The notes beneath the pieces are model-generated. The model saw nothing but the letters and a program-made list of their open reading frames with translations. It did not search any database and was not told where the DNA came from. Position numbers and translations under genes: made by a program. Positions 40,339 through 48,148 of a DNA stretch of 64,000 nt are shown piece by piece. The DNA is from Pseudomonas sp. GD03858 (GTDB lineage: Bacteria; Pseudomonadota; Gammaproteobacteria; Pseudomonadales; Pseudomonadaceae), in the NCBI RefSeq assembly GCF_029840925.1, contig NZ_JAOCDM010000002.1:62001-126000 (forward strand), given 5' to 3'. How positions within the stretch are numbered: the stretch's first letter is position 1; every line of letters starts with the position of its first letter.

Positions 40339-41492
40339 CCGTCCTGTCATTCTGGGCCCTGGCCTTGGCGCTGTATGCGCTGGCCAGCGCCCTGGGCAAG
40401 CGCCTGGGGCTGATCCCGATCGTCAGCCAGTTGCTGCTGGCGACCCTGGTGCTGCCGGTGCTCATGCTCCTGTGGATCGAGCCGCACTGGCAAATCGATG
40501 GTCCCGCGCTGGTGGCCCCGGCCTGGCTGAAGATCCTCTACGGCTGCAGTTTCGCCCTGCTGCTGGGGCATATCCTCGGCGACGTGGTGGAACTGCGCCC
40601 CGACCGCGAGGCGCTGAAGCTCGCCCTGCCCAGCTTCCTGGTGCCGTTCGCCTGCGGCCTGGGCTGCGCGGTGTGGCTGCTCGACCTGGGCGGGGTGAGC
40701 GCGCTGGCCCTGGGCCTGGTGTTCGCCATCACCGCGATCCCGGTGCTGTACCTGTACCTGCGCGCCATCGACTACCCGCCCAGCGCCAGCCGCCGTCTGC
40801 TGCAGGCGGCGATCCTGATCGACCTGGCGTGCTGGCTGCTGCTGGGCCTTGGCCAGGGCAGCCTGCAGCCCGCCAGCCTGGCGCTGCCACTGCTGGCGGC
40901 GCTGCTGCCGTTGCCGCTATACGCCCTCGGCCTGCGCGCGCCGAAGGCCTACGGCCTGCTGTTCCTGCTACTGCTGTTCGGCGCCGAACACTACAAGCTC
41001 AATGCCCTGATCTTCGGCATCGGCTACCTGGGGTGCCTGGCGTGGCTCGAAGTGCCGGTGCGCCTGCCACTGTCCGAGGCCTGGAGCCGCCGCCTGCAAC
41101 AGGGCTTCGCGGTGCCGCTGATCCTCACCTACGGTGTGGTGCAGATCGACGCGCACCATGCCTTGCAGGGCTTCGACGCCTGGCAGCTGGCGGCGCTGCT
41201 GGCGCTGCCGATCTTCAGCAAGCTGCTCGGCAACTGGCTCGGCCTGAGCTGGGCGGCGCCGTCGTTCGCCGGCGCCAGCAAATGGCGCGAAAGCCTGCTG
41301 CTGAACATCCGCGGCCTCAGCGAAATCGTCTTTCTCAACCTGCTGCTGTCCCAGCAGCTGATCAGTCCGGCGCTGTACTTCGCGCTGATGCTGATGAGCC
41401 TGGTCGCCACCCTGATGCCCGCGCTGGCGGGCCTGCACCGTCTACCCCTTACGTCTGTTTCCCCGGCAAGGAGGCCTCATGCCGAACACTGA
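40335..41492 (+). CDS. CPA2-like polytopic membrane protein (sodium/proton antiporter-like)
   Basis: A 385-aa protein with about 11-12 hydrophobic segments. It resembles a cation:proton antiporter-2 core of the KefB type: GLIPIVSQLLLATLVLP at the start and NIRGLSEIVFLNLLL (about residues 325-340) match conserved CPA2 segments. The usual paired acidic transport residues are not evident, and there is no RCK/TrkA_N domain. ATG 40335 overlaps the exporter stop by 4 nt, and the gene overlaps the next by 14 nt. I do not know this gene as a standard APE component. Function is unknown; transport is an inference. Confidence 0.7.
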   Translation: MTVLSFWALALALYALASALGKRLGLIPIVSQLLLATLVLPVLMLLWIEPHWQIDGPALVAPAWLKILYGCSFALLLGHILGDVVELRPDREALKLALPSFLVPFACGLGCAVWLLDLGGVSALALGLVFAITAIPVLYLYLRAIDYPPSASRRLLQAAILIDLACWLLLGLGQGSLQPASLALPLLAALLPLPLYALGLRAPKAYGLLFLLLLFGAEHYKLNALIFGIGYLGCLAWLEVPVRLPLSEAWSRRLQQGFAVPLILTYGVVQIDAHHALQGFDAWQLAALLALPIFSKLLGNWLGLSWAAPSFAGASKWRESLLLNIRGLSEIVFLNLLLSQQLISPALYFALMLMSLVATLMPALAGLHRLPLTSVSPARRPHAEH

Positions 41493-42726
41493 ACTGCAAC
41501 AACGCCAGGTCCTGGTGATCGGTGCCGGCCCGTCCGGCGCCATCGCCGCCGCGCTGCTCAAGCGCCAGGGCCATGACGTGCTGATCATCGAACGCCAGCG
41601 TTTTCCGCGCTTCTCCATCGGCGAGAGCCTGCTGTCGCACTGCCTCGACTTCGTCGAGGAAGCCGGCATGCTCGAGGCCTTGCAGGCCGCGGGCTTCCAG
41701 CACAAGAACGGCGCGGCCTTCGCCTGGGGCGACGAATACACGCACTTCGACTTCGGCCAGACCTTCACCCAGGGCAAGCCGAGCACCTTCCAGGTCCAGC
41801 GCGCGCGCTTCGACCAGCTGCTGGCCGACCAGGCCGAGGCCCAGGGCGTGGAGATCCGCTACCAGCAGGAGATCGTCAGCGCCGACATGAGCGGCGCGCA
41901 GCCCCTGCTGCGCGTGCGCCGCGAAGATGGCAGCGAGTACCAGGTGCAGGCCACCTTCGTGCTCGATGCCAGTGGCTATGGCCGGGTGCTGCCCCGCCTG
42001 CTCGACCTGGAGGCGCCGTCGAACTTCCCGGTGCGCCAGGCGGTGTTCACCCATGTCGAGGACCGCATCGACCATCCCGGCTTCGACCGCGACAAGATCC
42101 TCATCACCACCCACCCCGCACACCGCGATATCTGGTTCTGGACCATCCCGTTCAGCGATGGCCGCACCTCGCTGGGCGTGGTCGCCGCCGCCGAGCGCTT
42201 CGCCGAGGCGCCGTCCGACCTGGACTTGTGCCTGAAACACTTCGTCGCGCAGACCCCGAGCCTGTCCAAGGTCCTGGCCAACGCGGTGTGGGACACCCCG
42301 GCGCGCACCATCGGCGGCTACTCGGCCAACGTCAAATGCCTGCATGGCAACGGCTTCGCCCTGCTCGGCAACGCCGCCGAGTTCCTCGATCCGGTGTTCT
42401 CCTCGGGCGTGACCATCGCCATGCGCTCGGCGAGCATGGCCGCCGGCGTGCTGCACCGCCAGCTGCTGGGTGAAGCGGTGGACTGGCAGCGCGAGTTCGC
42501 CGAACCGCTCAAGCGCGGCGTCGACACCTTCCGGGTATATGTGGAGGGCTGGTACGACGGCGGCTTCCAGGACGTGATCTACCACCCCGGCAGCTCGCCG
42601 GAGATCCGCGCCATGATCAGCTCGATCCTCGCCGGCTACGCCTGGGACAACCGCAACCCATTCGTCGCCGAGCCCCGGCGGCGCCTGCGCACCCTGGCCG
42701 AACTGTGCGCGAGGGAACCGGCATGA
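41479..42726 (+). CDS. FAD-dependent oxidoreductase of the flavin-halogenase superfamily
   Basis: A 415-aa protein. The FAD site VLVIGAGPSG lies at residues 11-20. Two halogenase-type features are present: W219-F-W-T-I-P224 fits WxWxIP, and K76 in FQHKNGAAFAWG sits where phenol/pyrrole-type halogenases carry the catalytic lysine. GNAAEFLDPVFSSGV binds the FAD phosphate region. It may halogenate or otherwise oxidise the aryl head group. Xanthomonadins, which are related aryl polyenes, are brominated (known). GGAGG precedes the ATG. It overlaps its neighbours by 14 and 4 nt. Confidence 0.82.
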   Translation: MPNTELQQRQVLVIGAGPSGAIAAALLKRQGHDVLIIERQRFPRFSIGESLLSHCLDFVEEAGMLEALQAAGFQHKNGAAFAWGDEYTHFDFGQTFTQGKPSTFQVQRARFDQLLADQAEAQGVEIRYQQEIVSADMSGAQPLLRVRREDGSEYQVQATFVLDASGYGRVLPRLLDLEAPSNFPVRQAVFTHVEDRIDHPGFDRDKILITTHPAHRDIWFWTIPFSDGRTSLGVVAAAERFAEAPSDLDLCLKHFVAQTPSLSKVLANAVWDTPARTIGGYSANVKCLHGNGFALLGNAAEFLDPVFSSGVTIAMRSASMAAGVLHRQLLGEAVDWQREFAEPLKRGVDTFRVYVEGWYDGGFQDVIYHPGSSPEIRAMISSILAGYAWDNRNPFVAEPRRRLRTLAELCAREPA

Positions 42727-43454
42727 GCCAGCAGCCCTACCTGAGCGACACCTATGTCGAGGAAACCCGTATTGGTTTTCGCTTCCTCAGCAGCCACACC
42801 TGGCAGCACCACGTACTGCGCGTGGCCATCGACGACCTGCGTCGCCTGTTCGACGGCGAACCACCCCAGGCCCCGGTGCTGCTCGATGCCGGCTGCGGCC
42901 AGGGCAAGTCGTTCAAGCACCTGCACCGGGTGTTCGCCCCGTCGCGCCTGCTCGGCACCGACGCCGACCCGCACAGCCTCGAGCTCAGCGCCGCCGAAGC
43001 CGGACGCCTGGGCATCGAGGTGGAGTTGCACGGCAGTGACTGCGCCCACTTGCAGTACCCGGATGCCAGCGTCGACATCCTGTTCTGCCACCAGACCTTC
43101 CACCACCTGGTCGAGCAGGAAAAGGCCCTGGCCGAGTTCCATCGCGTGCTCAAGCCCGGTGGCTACCTGCTGTTCGCCGAGTCCACCGAGGCCTACATCG
43201 ACACCTGGGTGATCCGCTGGTTCTTCCGCCACCCCATGCACGTGCAGAAGAGCGCCGAAGGCTACTTGCAGATGCTCCGCGAGCAAGGCTTCGAGTTCGG
43301 CCCGCAAAACGTCTCGTACCCCTACCTGTGGTGGAGCCGGGCCAAGGATTTCGGCCTGCTCGAACGTCTCGGCCTGCGCAAGCCGCCAGCGGTCGGCCAG
43401 CGTGAGGAGACGCTGGTCAACGTGGTGGCGCGCAAGCCCCTGGAGCGCGCATGA
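42723..43454 (+). CDS. Class I SAM-dependent methyltransferase (aryl-polyene cluster)
   Basis: A 243-aa cytosolic methyltransferase. The SAM-binding motif VLLDAGCGQG lies at residues 52-61, then GTDADPHSLELS and the post-I segment LKPGGYLLFAES. It likely methylates the aryl head group (ring or phenol oxygen), as seen with APE pigments. ATG 42723 overlaps the flavoenzyme stop by 4 nt and the gene overlaps the lipoprotein gene likewise. Target atom cannot be read from sequence. Confidence 0.85.
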   Translation: MSQQPYLSDTYVEETRIGFRFLSSHTWQHHVLRVAIDDLRRLFDGEPPQAPVLLDAGCGQGKSFKHLHRVFAPSRLLGTDADPHSLELSAAEAGRLGIEVELHGSDCAHLQYPDASVDILFCHQTFHHLVEQEKALAEFHRVLKPGGYLLFAESTEAYIDTWVIRWFFRHPMHVQKSAEGYLQMLREQGFEFGPQNVSYPYLWWSRAKDFGLLERLGLRKPPAVGQREETLVNVVARKPLERA

Positions 43455-43936
43455 AAGCACTGCTGGCGATGACCCTGTGCCTGCTGCTCGGCGCCTGCGC
43501 CGCGCGCACGCCGCTGCCCGCGCAACTGCCGGCACTGACCCTGCCGCAGCAACTGCATGTGGCCCGCGAGCAGGCCGGGCAGCGCCAGGACTGGCTGCTG
43601 GTGATCCAGCGTGAAGAGGACCGCCTGCGCTGGTCGCTGCTGGACCTGCTGGGCATCCCCCAGGCCCGCCAGTTGCTCGATGGCCAGCGCTGGCAGGCCG
43701 ACGGCCTGCTGCCGCCCAACCCCGAGGCCCGCGAGCTGTTCGCCGCCATCTTGTTCGCCCTGACCCCGGCCAGGCAATTGCCACAGCTGTATCCCCAGGC
43801 CCGCCAGCAAGGCGAGCGGCGCTGGCTCGACGACCGTTGGCAGGTCACCTATCGGGCCAGCGACCGCTTCGACTTGAACCTGGGCCAGGGCCTGCGCTAT
43901 GTAATCGACCCACTGCCCAGCGAGACCACGCCATGA
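43451..43936 (+). CDS. Outer-membrane lipoprotein, DUF3261-like
   Basis: A 161-aa protein with a lipoprotein signal peptide and lipobox LLGAC (Cys17). APE clusters carry a DUF3261 lipoprotein at this place before the ketosynthase; it may receive the lipid at the outer membrane together with the LolA-like carrier (inference). Pro/Leu-rich after the lipobox, then an alpha/beta-like domain with FDLNLGQGLRYVIDP. It overlaps both neighbours by 4 nt. Confidence 0.8.
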   Translation: MKALLAMTLCLLLGACAARTPLPAQLPALTLPQQLHVAREQAGQRQDWLLVIQREEDRLRWSLLDLLGIPQARQLLDGQRWQADGLLPPNPEARELFAAILFALTPARQLPQLYPQARQQGERRWLDDRWQVTYRASDRFDLNLGQGLRYVIDPLPSETTP

Positions 43937-45126
43937 CCGCCTATCTCAATGCCCTGGGCCTGGTCTGCGCCCTCGGCCGCAGCCAGGCCGAAGTGGCTGC
44001 CCGCCTGTTCGCCGGCGATTGCTCCGGCATGCGCCACCAGGCTGGCTGGATCCCCGGACGCCAACCCCCGGTCGGCGCAGTGAGCGGCGAGCTGCCGACG
44101 CTGCCGCTGGCCGACTGGCAAAGCCGCAACAACCAGCTGCTGTACAGCGCCGCGCTGCAGATCGAGCCGGCCATTCGCCAGGCCATCGCCGAGCATGGCC
44201 CACAGCGCATCGCGGTCATTCTCGGCACCAGCACCTCTGGAATCGCCGAAGCCAGCGCGGGCATCGCCCATTACCTGCAGGTCGGGCAGTTCCCCGAGCA
44301 CTATCGCTACGATCAGCAGGAGCTGAGCGCACCGGCCAATTTCCTCGCCGACTGGCTGCAACTGAGCGGCCCGGCCTATGTGATCTCCACCGCCTGCACC
44401 TCCAGCGGCCGGGCCCTGCTCAGCGCCCGCCGCCTGCTGGAACAAGGGCTGTGCGACGCGGTGCTGTGCGGCGGCGTGGATAGCCTGTGCGGCCTGACCC
44501 TGAACGGCTTCAGTGCCCTGGAAGCGGTGAGCGAGCAACGCTGCAACCCGTTCTCGGTCAATCGCGACGGCATCAACATCGGTGAGGCCGCGGCGCTGTT
44601 CCTGATGACCCGCGAACGCAACCGCCAAGGCCCCTCCATCGCCCTGCTCGGCGCCGGCGCCAGCTCCGATGCGCACCATATTTCCGCGCCGGACCCGACC
44701 GGCGCCGGCGCCTTGCAGTGCATGGGCAAAGCACTGGACAATGCCGGCCTCGCGCCGACGCAGATCGACTACCTGAACCTGCACGGCACCGCCACGCCGC
44801 ACAACGACGCCATGGAGAGCCTGGCCGTGCACAGCCTGTTCGGCAGCACGCTGCCCTGCTCGTCGAGCAAGCCGATGACCGGCCACACCCTCGGCGCCGC
44901 CGGCGCCCTGGAAGCGGCCTTCTGCTGGCTGAGCCTGAGCGGGCACAACCCACAGGGCCTGCTGCCACCGCACATCTGGGACGGCCAGCGCGATCCGCAG
45001 CTGCCGGCCCTGGCCCTGGTCGACGGCAACCAGCGCCTCGACCCGCGGCGGCCACGCCGATTGATGAGCAATTCGTTCGCCTTCGGCGGCAACAACGTCA
45101 GCCTGATTCTCGGAGACACCCCATGA
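43933..45126 (+). CDS. Beta-ketoacyl-ACP synthase of the aryl-polyene synthase
   Basis: A 397-aa ketosynthase. The active-site cysteine is C155 in ISTACTSSGRALLSA; the two histidines lie in NLHGTATPHNDA and TGHTLGAAGALEA. GGNNVSLILG closes the fold. ATG 43933 is the coupled start (4-nt overlap). It is the likely partner of the chain length factor at 29503 that extends the aryl-acyl-ACP. Position and downstream order (KS, hotdog, KR, KS) match known APE clusters. Confidence 0.92.
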   Translation: MTAYLNALGLVCALGRSQAEVAARLFAGDCSGMRHQAGWIPGRQPPVGAVSGELPTLPLADWQSRNNQLLYSAALQIEPAIRQAIAEHGPQRIAVILGTSTSGIAEASAGIAHYLQVGQFPEHYRYDQQELSAPANFLADWLQLSGPAYVISTACTSSGRALLSARRLLEQGLCDAVLCGGVDSLCGLTLNGFSALEAVSEQRCNPFSVNRDGINIGEAAALFLMTRERNRQGPSIALLGAGASSDAHHISAPDPTGAGALQCMGKALDNAGLAPTQIDYLNLHGTATPHNDAMESLAVHSLFGSTLPCSSSKPMTGHTLGAAGALEAAFCWLSLSGHNPQGLLPPHIWDGQRDPQLPALALVDGNQRLDPRRPRRLMSNSFAFGGNNVSLILGDTP

Positions 45127-45593
45127 TCCCCTGGCCATTGGCCGAACTGCTGCCCCACGCCGGCGACATGATCCTGATCGAGCGGATCGACAGTTGCGAT
45201 CAGGAGCAGATCCACACCCGTGCCACGGTGCGCCCTGGCGGCCTGTTCAATCGCGCCGACGGCAGCCTGCCGGCCTGGCTGGGCGTCGAGCTGATGGCCC
45301 AGAGCGTGGCCGCCTATGCCGGCTGCCGCGCCCGTCGCAACGGCCAACCGGTGGAGCTGGGCTTCCTGCTGGGTACCCGCAAGTACGAATGCGATGTCGA
45401 GCACTTCCCGGTCGGCAGCGAACTGCACATCCACGCCCTGCGCTCGCTCGAAGACGAGAACGGCATGGGCGTGTTCGAATGCCACCTGCGCGGCCCCGGC
45501 ATCCATGCCAGCGCCCGCCTGAATGTCTACCGCCCACCGCAAGTGGCCAGCTACCTGGCCGAGGCGGACCCAGAGGAGCCCTCCCATGACTGA
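45123..45593 (+). CDS. 3-hydroxyacyl-ACP dehydratase (hotdog, ApeP-like)
   Basis: A 156-aa protein of the FabZ-like '3-hydroxylacyl-ACP dehydratase' family found in APE and flexirubin clusters. It starts PWPLAELLPHAGDMILIERI, with the active-site His in LLPHAGDM, and continues LGVELMAQSVAAYAGCRARR, carrying the Glu. It removes water in each cycle to leave the conjugated double bond. It is the second dehydratase domain of the cluster besides the one fused to the ligase. Coupled start at 45123; it overlaps the KR gene by 8 nt. Confidence 0.87.
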   Translation: MIPWPLAELLPHAGDMILIERIDSCDQEQIHTRATVRPGGLFNRADGSLPAWLGVELMAQSVAAYAGCRARRNGQPVELGFLLGTRKYECDVEHFPVGSELHIHALRSLEDENGMGVFECHLRGPGIHASARLNVYRPPQVASYLAEADPEEPSHD

Positions 45594-46314
45594 CACCATC
45601 CTGGTCACCGGCTCGAGCCGAGGCATCGGCCGGGCCATTGCCCTGCGCCTGGCCCGCGCCGGTTTCGACCTGGTGCTGCATTGCCGCAGCGGCCGCGCCG
45701 AGGCCGATGCCGTGGCCGTCGAAATCCGGGCGCTGGGCCGCCAGGCACGGGTACTGCAGTTCGACGTGGCCGACCGCGCCGCCTGCCGGGCCGTGCTCGA
45801 AGCCGATGTCGAGACCCACGGCGCCTACTACGGCGTGGTGTGCAACGCCGGCCTGACTCGCGATGGCGCCTTCCCGGCGCTCAGCGACGAAGACTGGGAC
45901 CAGGTCATGCGCACCAACCTCGACGGTTTCTACAACGTGCTGCAGCCACTGAGCATGCCGATGATCCGCCGCCGCGCACCGGGGCGCATCGTCTGCATCA
46001 CCTCGGTGTCGGGGCTGATCGGCAACCGTGGCCAGGTCAACTACAGCGCCTCCAAGGCCGGCCTGATTGGCGCCGCCAAGGCCCTGGCCATCGAGCTGGG
46101 CAAGCGCCGCATCACCGTCAACTGCGTGGCTCCCGGGCTGATCGACACCGCCATGCTCGACGAGCATGTGCCGGTCGACGAGCTGCTGAAGATGATCCCG
46201 GCCGGACGCATGGGCACGCCCGAAGAAGTGGCGGGCGCGGTGAATTTCCTGATGTCGCCCGAGGCGGCCTATATCACCCGCCAGGTGCTGGCGGTCAACG
46301 GAGGGCTGTGCTGA
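45586..46314 (+). CDS. 3-oxoacyl-ACP reductase (FabG-like)
   Basis: A 242-aa short-chain dehydrogenase. The cofactor site is VTGSSRGIGRAIA; the arginine after strand 2 (HCRSGR) suggests NADPH. The catalytic Ser-Tyr-Lys set is read from ITSVSGLIGNRGQVNYSASK. CNAG and NCVAPGLIDT are also present. GAGGAG precedes ATG 45586. It reduces the keto group in each polyene extension cycle. The gene ends in TGATG, shared with the next start. Confidence 0.92.
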   Translation: MTDTILVTGSSRGIGRAIALRLARAGFDLVLHCRSGRAEADAVAVEIRALGRQARVLQFDVADRAACRAVLEADVETHGAYYGVVCNAGLTRDGAFPALSDEDWDQVMRTNLDGFYNVLQPLSMPMIRRRAPGRIVCITSVSGLIGNRGQVNYSASKAGLIGAAKALAIELGKRRITVNCVAPGLIDTAMLDEHVPVDELLKMIPAGRMGTPEEVAGAVNFLMSPEAAYITRQVLAVNGGLC

Positions 46315-47540
46315 TGCGTCGCGTCGTGGTTACCGGCATGGCCGGCCTCACCGCCCTGGGCAACGACTGGGCGACCATCGCCGGGCATTTCGCCGGCCAG
46401 CGCAGCGGCATCCGCCGCATGCACGAGTGGGACCGGTTCGAGGAACTGAACACACGCCTGGCCGGGCCGATCGATGACTTCCAGGTGCCCGGCCACTGGA
46501 CCCGCAAGCAGCTGCGCAGCATGGGCCGGGTATCGCGCCTGGCCGTGGCCGCCGCCGAGCGCGCCCTGGCCGACGCCGGCCTGCTCGACGACCCGAGCAT
46601 TCGCGACGGGCGCATGGGCGTGGCCTGTGGCTCCTCCACCGGTAGCACCGACGAGATCAAGGCGTTCGGCAACATGCTGCTCAACTCGGTGGCCGACGGC
46701 CTCAACGCCAACTCCTACGTGCGCATGATGCCGCACACCACCGCCGCCAACATCAGTATCTTCTTCGGCCTGACCGGGCGCCTGATCCCCACCTCCAGCG
46801 CCTGCACCAGCGGCAGCCAGGGCATCGGCTACGCCTACGAGGCGATCAAGTACGGCCGCCTGCCGCTGATGCTCGCCGGCGGCGCCGAAGAACTGTGCCC
46901 CACCGAGGCGATGGTGTTCGACGCGCTGTACGCCACCAGCCTGAAAAACGACACCCCGCACCTGAGCCCCCGCCCGTACGACAGTGGCCGGGACGGGCTG
47001 GTGATCGGCGAGGGTGGCGGCATGCTGGTGCTCGAGGAGCTGGAACACGCGCTGGCGCGCGGCGCGCGAATCCACGCCGAGATCGTCGGTTTCGGCAGCA
47101 ACGCCGATGGCCAGCACACCACCCGTCCCGAACAGGCCACCATGCGCCGGGCCATGGAGCTGGCGCTGGAGGATGCCGCCCTGCCGCCCGAAGCGATCGG
47201 CTACGTCAACGGCCACGGCACCGCCACCGAGCAGGGCGACATCGCCGAGACCCAGGCCACCAGCAGCCTGTTCGGGCCGGGCATGCCGATCAGCTCGCAG
47301 AAGAGCTTCCTCGGCCATACCCTGGGCGCCTGCGGCGCGCTGGAGTCGTGGTTCAGCATCGAGATGATGAACAGCGACCGCTACGCGCACACCCTCAACC
47401 TCGATGACATCGACCCACGCTGTGGCGAGCTGGACTACCTGCGCGGCGAATTCCGCGGCATGAGCCACGAGCATGTGATGAACAACAACTTCGCCTTCGG
47501 CGGCGTCAACACTTCGCTGATCTTCCGCCGCTGGCCCTGA
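46314..47540 (+). CDS. Second beta-ketoacyl-ACP synthase (FabF-like, ApeR-type)
   Basis: A 408-aa ketosynthase. The active Cys is C164 in SSACTSGSQGIGYA, with the histidines in NGHGTATEQGD and FLGHTLGACGALES. It starts MRRVVVTGMAGLTALGNDW. It is more FabF-like than the first KS, and in the characterised systems this second KS acts in early extension or supply (inference). Its start shares a base with the KR stop. The lipoprotein gene follows after 28 nt. Confidence 0.92.
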   Translation: MRRVVVTGMAGLTALGNDWATIAGHFAGQRSGIRRMHEWDRFEELNTRLAGPIDDFQVPGHWTRKQLRSMGRVSRLAVAAAERALADAGLLDDPSIRDGRMGVACGSSTGSTDEIKAFGNMLLNSVADGLNANSYVRMMPHTTAANISIFFGLTGRLIPTSSACTSGSQGIGYAYEAIKYGRLPLMLAGGAEELCPTEAMVFDALYATSLKNDTPHLSPRPYDSGRDGLVIGEGGGMLVLEELEHALARGARIHAEIVGFGSNADGQHTTRPEQATMRRAMELALEDAALPPEAIGYVNGHGTATEQGDIAETQATSSLFGPGMPISSQKSFLGHTLGACGALESWFSIEMMNSDRYAHTLNLDDIDPRCGELDYLRGEFRGMSHEHVMNNNFAFGGVNTSLIFRRWP

Positions 47541-47568
47541 CACCCCCACCCTGACTGGAGAGCAAGGA

Positions 47569-47994
47569 ATGTCCCCATTGATTCGCGCCGCGGCCCTGGG
47601 CCTGGCACTGACCGGCCTGGCCGGCTGCACCTCGAAGCCGGTACTCAACCCGGCCGAGCAGCTGACCGCCAACCACAACTACAGCCAGGCGCAGGTACAG
47701 CAGGCGATCCTCAAGGCCATCGCCGAGCGCGGCTGGACCGCGCGCAATGTCGGCCCAAGCCTGATCCAGGCCGACATCACCGTGCGCAACACCTTCTACG
47801 CCGCCGTGGACATCCACTACAGCCCGAGCCAGTTCCGCATCGCCTACCGCGACAGCCGCGAGCTGGGCTACAAGGACGGCAAGATCCACCGCAACTACAA
47901 CCGCTGGGTGTACAACCTGGATCGCGCCATCGTGCAGCAGCTGAACAACGCCTATACGCAGAACCTCACGCAGCAGGGCACTGCCTTCAAGTGA
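47569..47994 (+). CDS. Small lipoprotein at the end of the aryl-polyene cluster
   Basis: A 141-aa predicted lipoprotein with lipobox LAGC (Cys20). The remainder (about 30-135) is an alpha/beta-like domain: ILKAIAERGWTARNV, then ADITVRNTFYAAVDIHYS and the aromatic/basic segment KIHRNYNRWVYNLDRAI. I do not recognise a characterised family. GGAGAGCAAGGA precedes the ATG. It lies 28 nt after the ketosynthase and before a strong hairpin, so it is the likely last gene of the operon. An envelope role is inferred from the lipobox only. Confidence 0.8.
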   Translation: MSPLIRAAALGLALTGLAGCTSKPVLNPAEQLTANHNYSQAQVQQAILKAIAERGWTARNVGPSLIQADITVRNTFYAAVDIHYSPSQFRIAYRDSRELGYKDGKIHRNYNRWVYNLDRAIVQQLNNAYTQNLTQQGTAFK

Positions 47995-47997
47995 GCC

Positions 47998-48031
47998 ATC
48001 TTGCTTCACGGGTGAACCCGTGAAGCAAGAT
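47998..48031. terminator. Perfect long hairpin ending the aryl-polyene operon
   Basis: A 16-bp perfect stem (ATCTTGCTTCACGGGT pairing with ACCCGTGAAGCAAGAT) with a 2-nt centre starts 4 nt after the last stop codon. No T-tract follows on the plus strand, so it may be a processing or stabilising hairpin as well as a terminator. It lies between convergent genes. Confidence 0.6.
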
Positions 48032-48060
48032 GCGCGGTGCCTGGCACCGGCTACGCCGGT

Positions 48061-48144
48061 GTTCGCGGGTAAACCCGCTCCTACAGCGAGCGCGCTGACC
48101 TTGAGCCACACGCGCCACCCTGTGGGAGCGGGTTTACCCGCGAA
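48061..48144. repeat. REP doublet between the aryl-polyene cluster and the LysR gene
   Basis: Inverted REP copies TTCGCGGGTAAACCCGCTCC (48062-48081) and GAGCGGGTTTACCCGCGAAA (48125-48144), same type as at 25993 and 37373, with about a 40-nt loop. It abuts the stop codon of the LysR gene at 48149. Confidence 0.85.
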
Positions 48145-48148
48145 AGCG

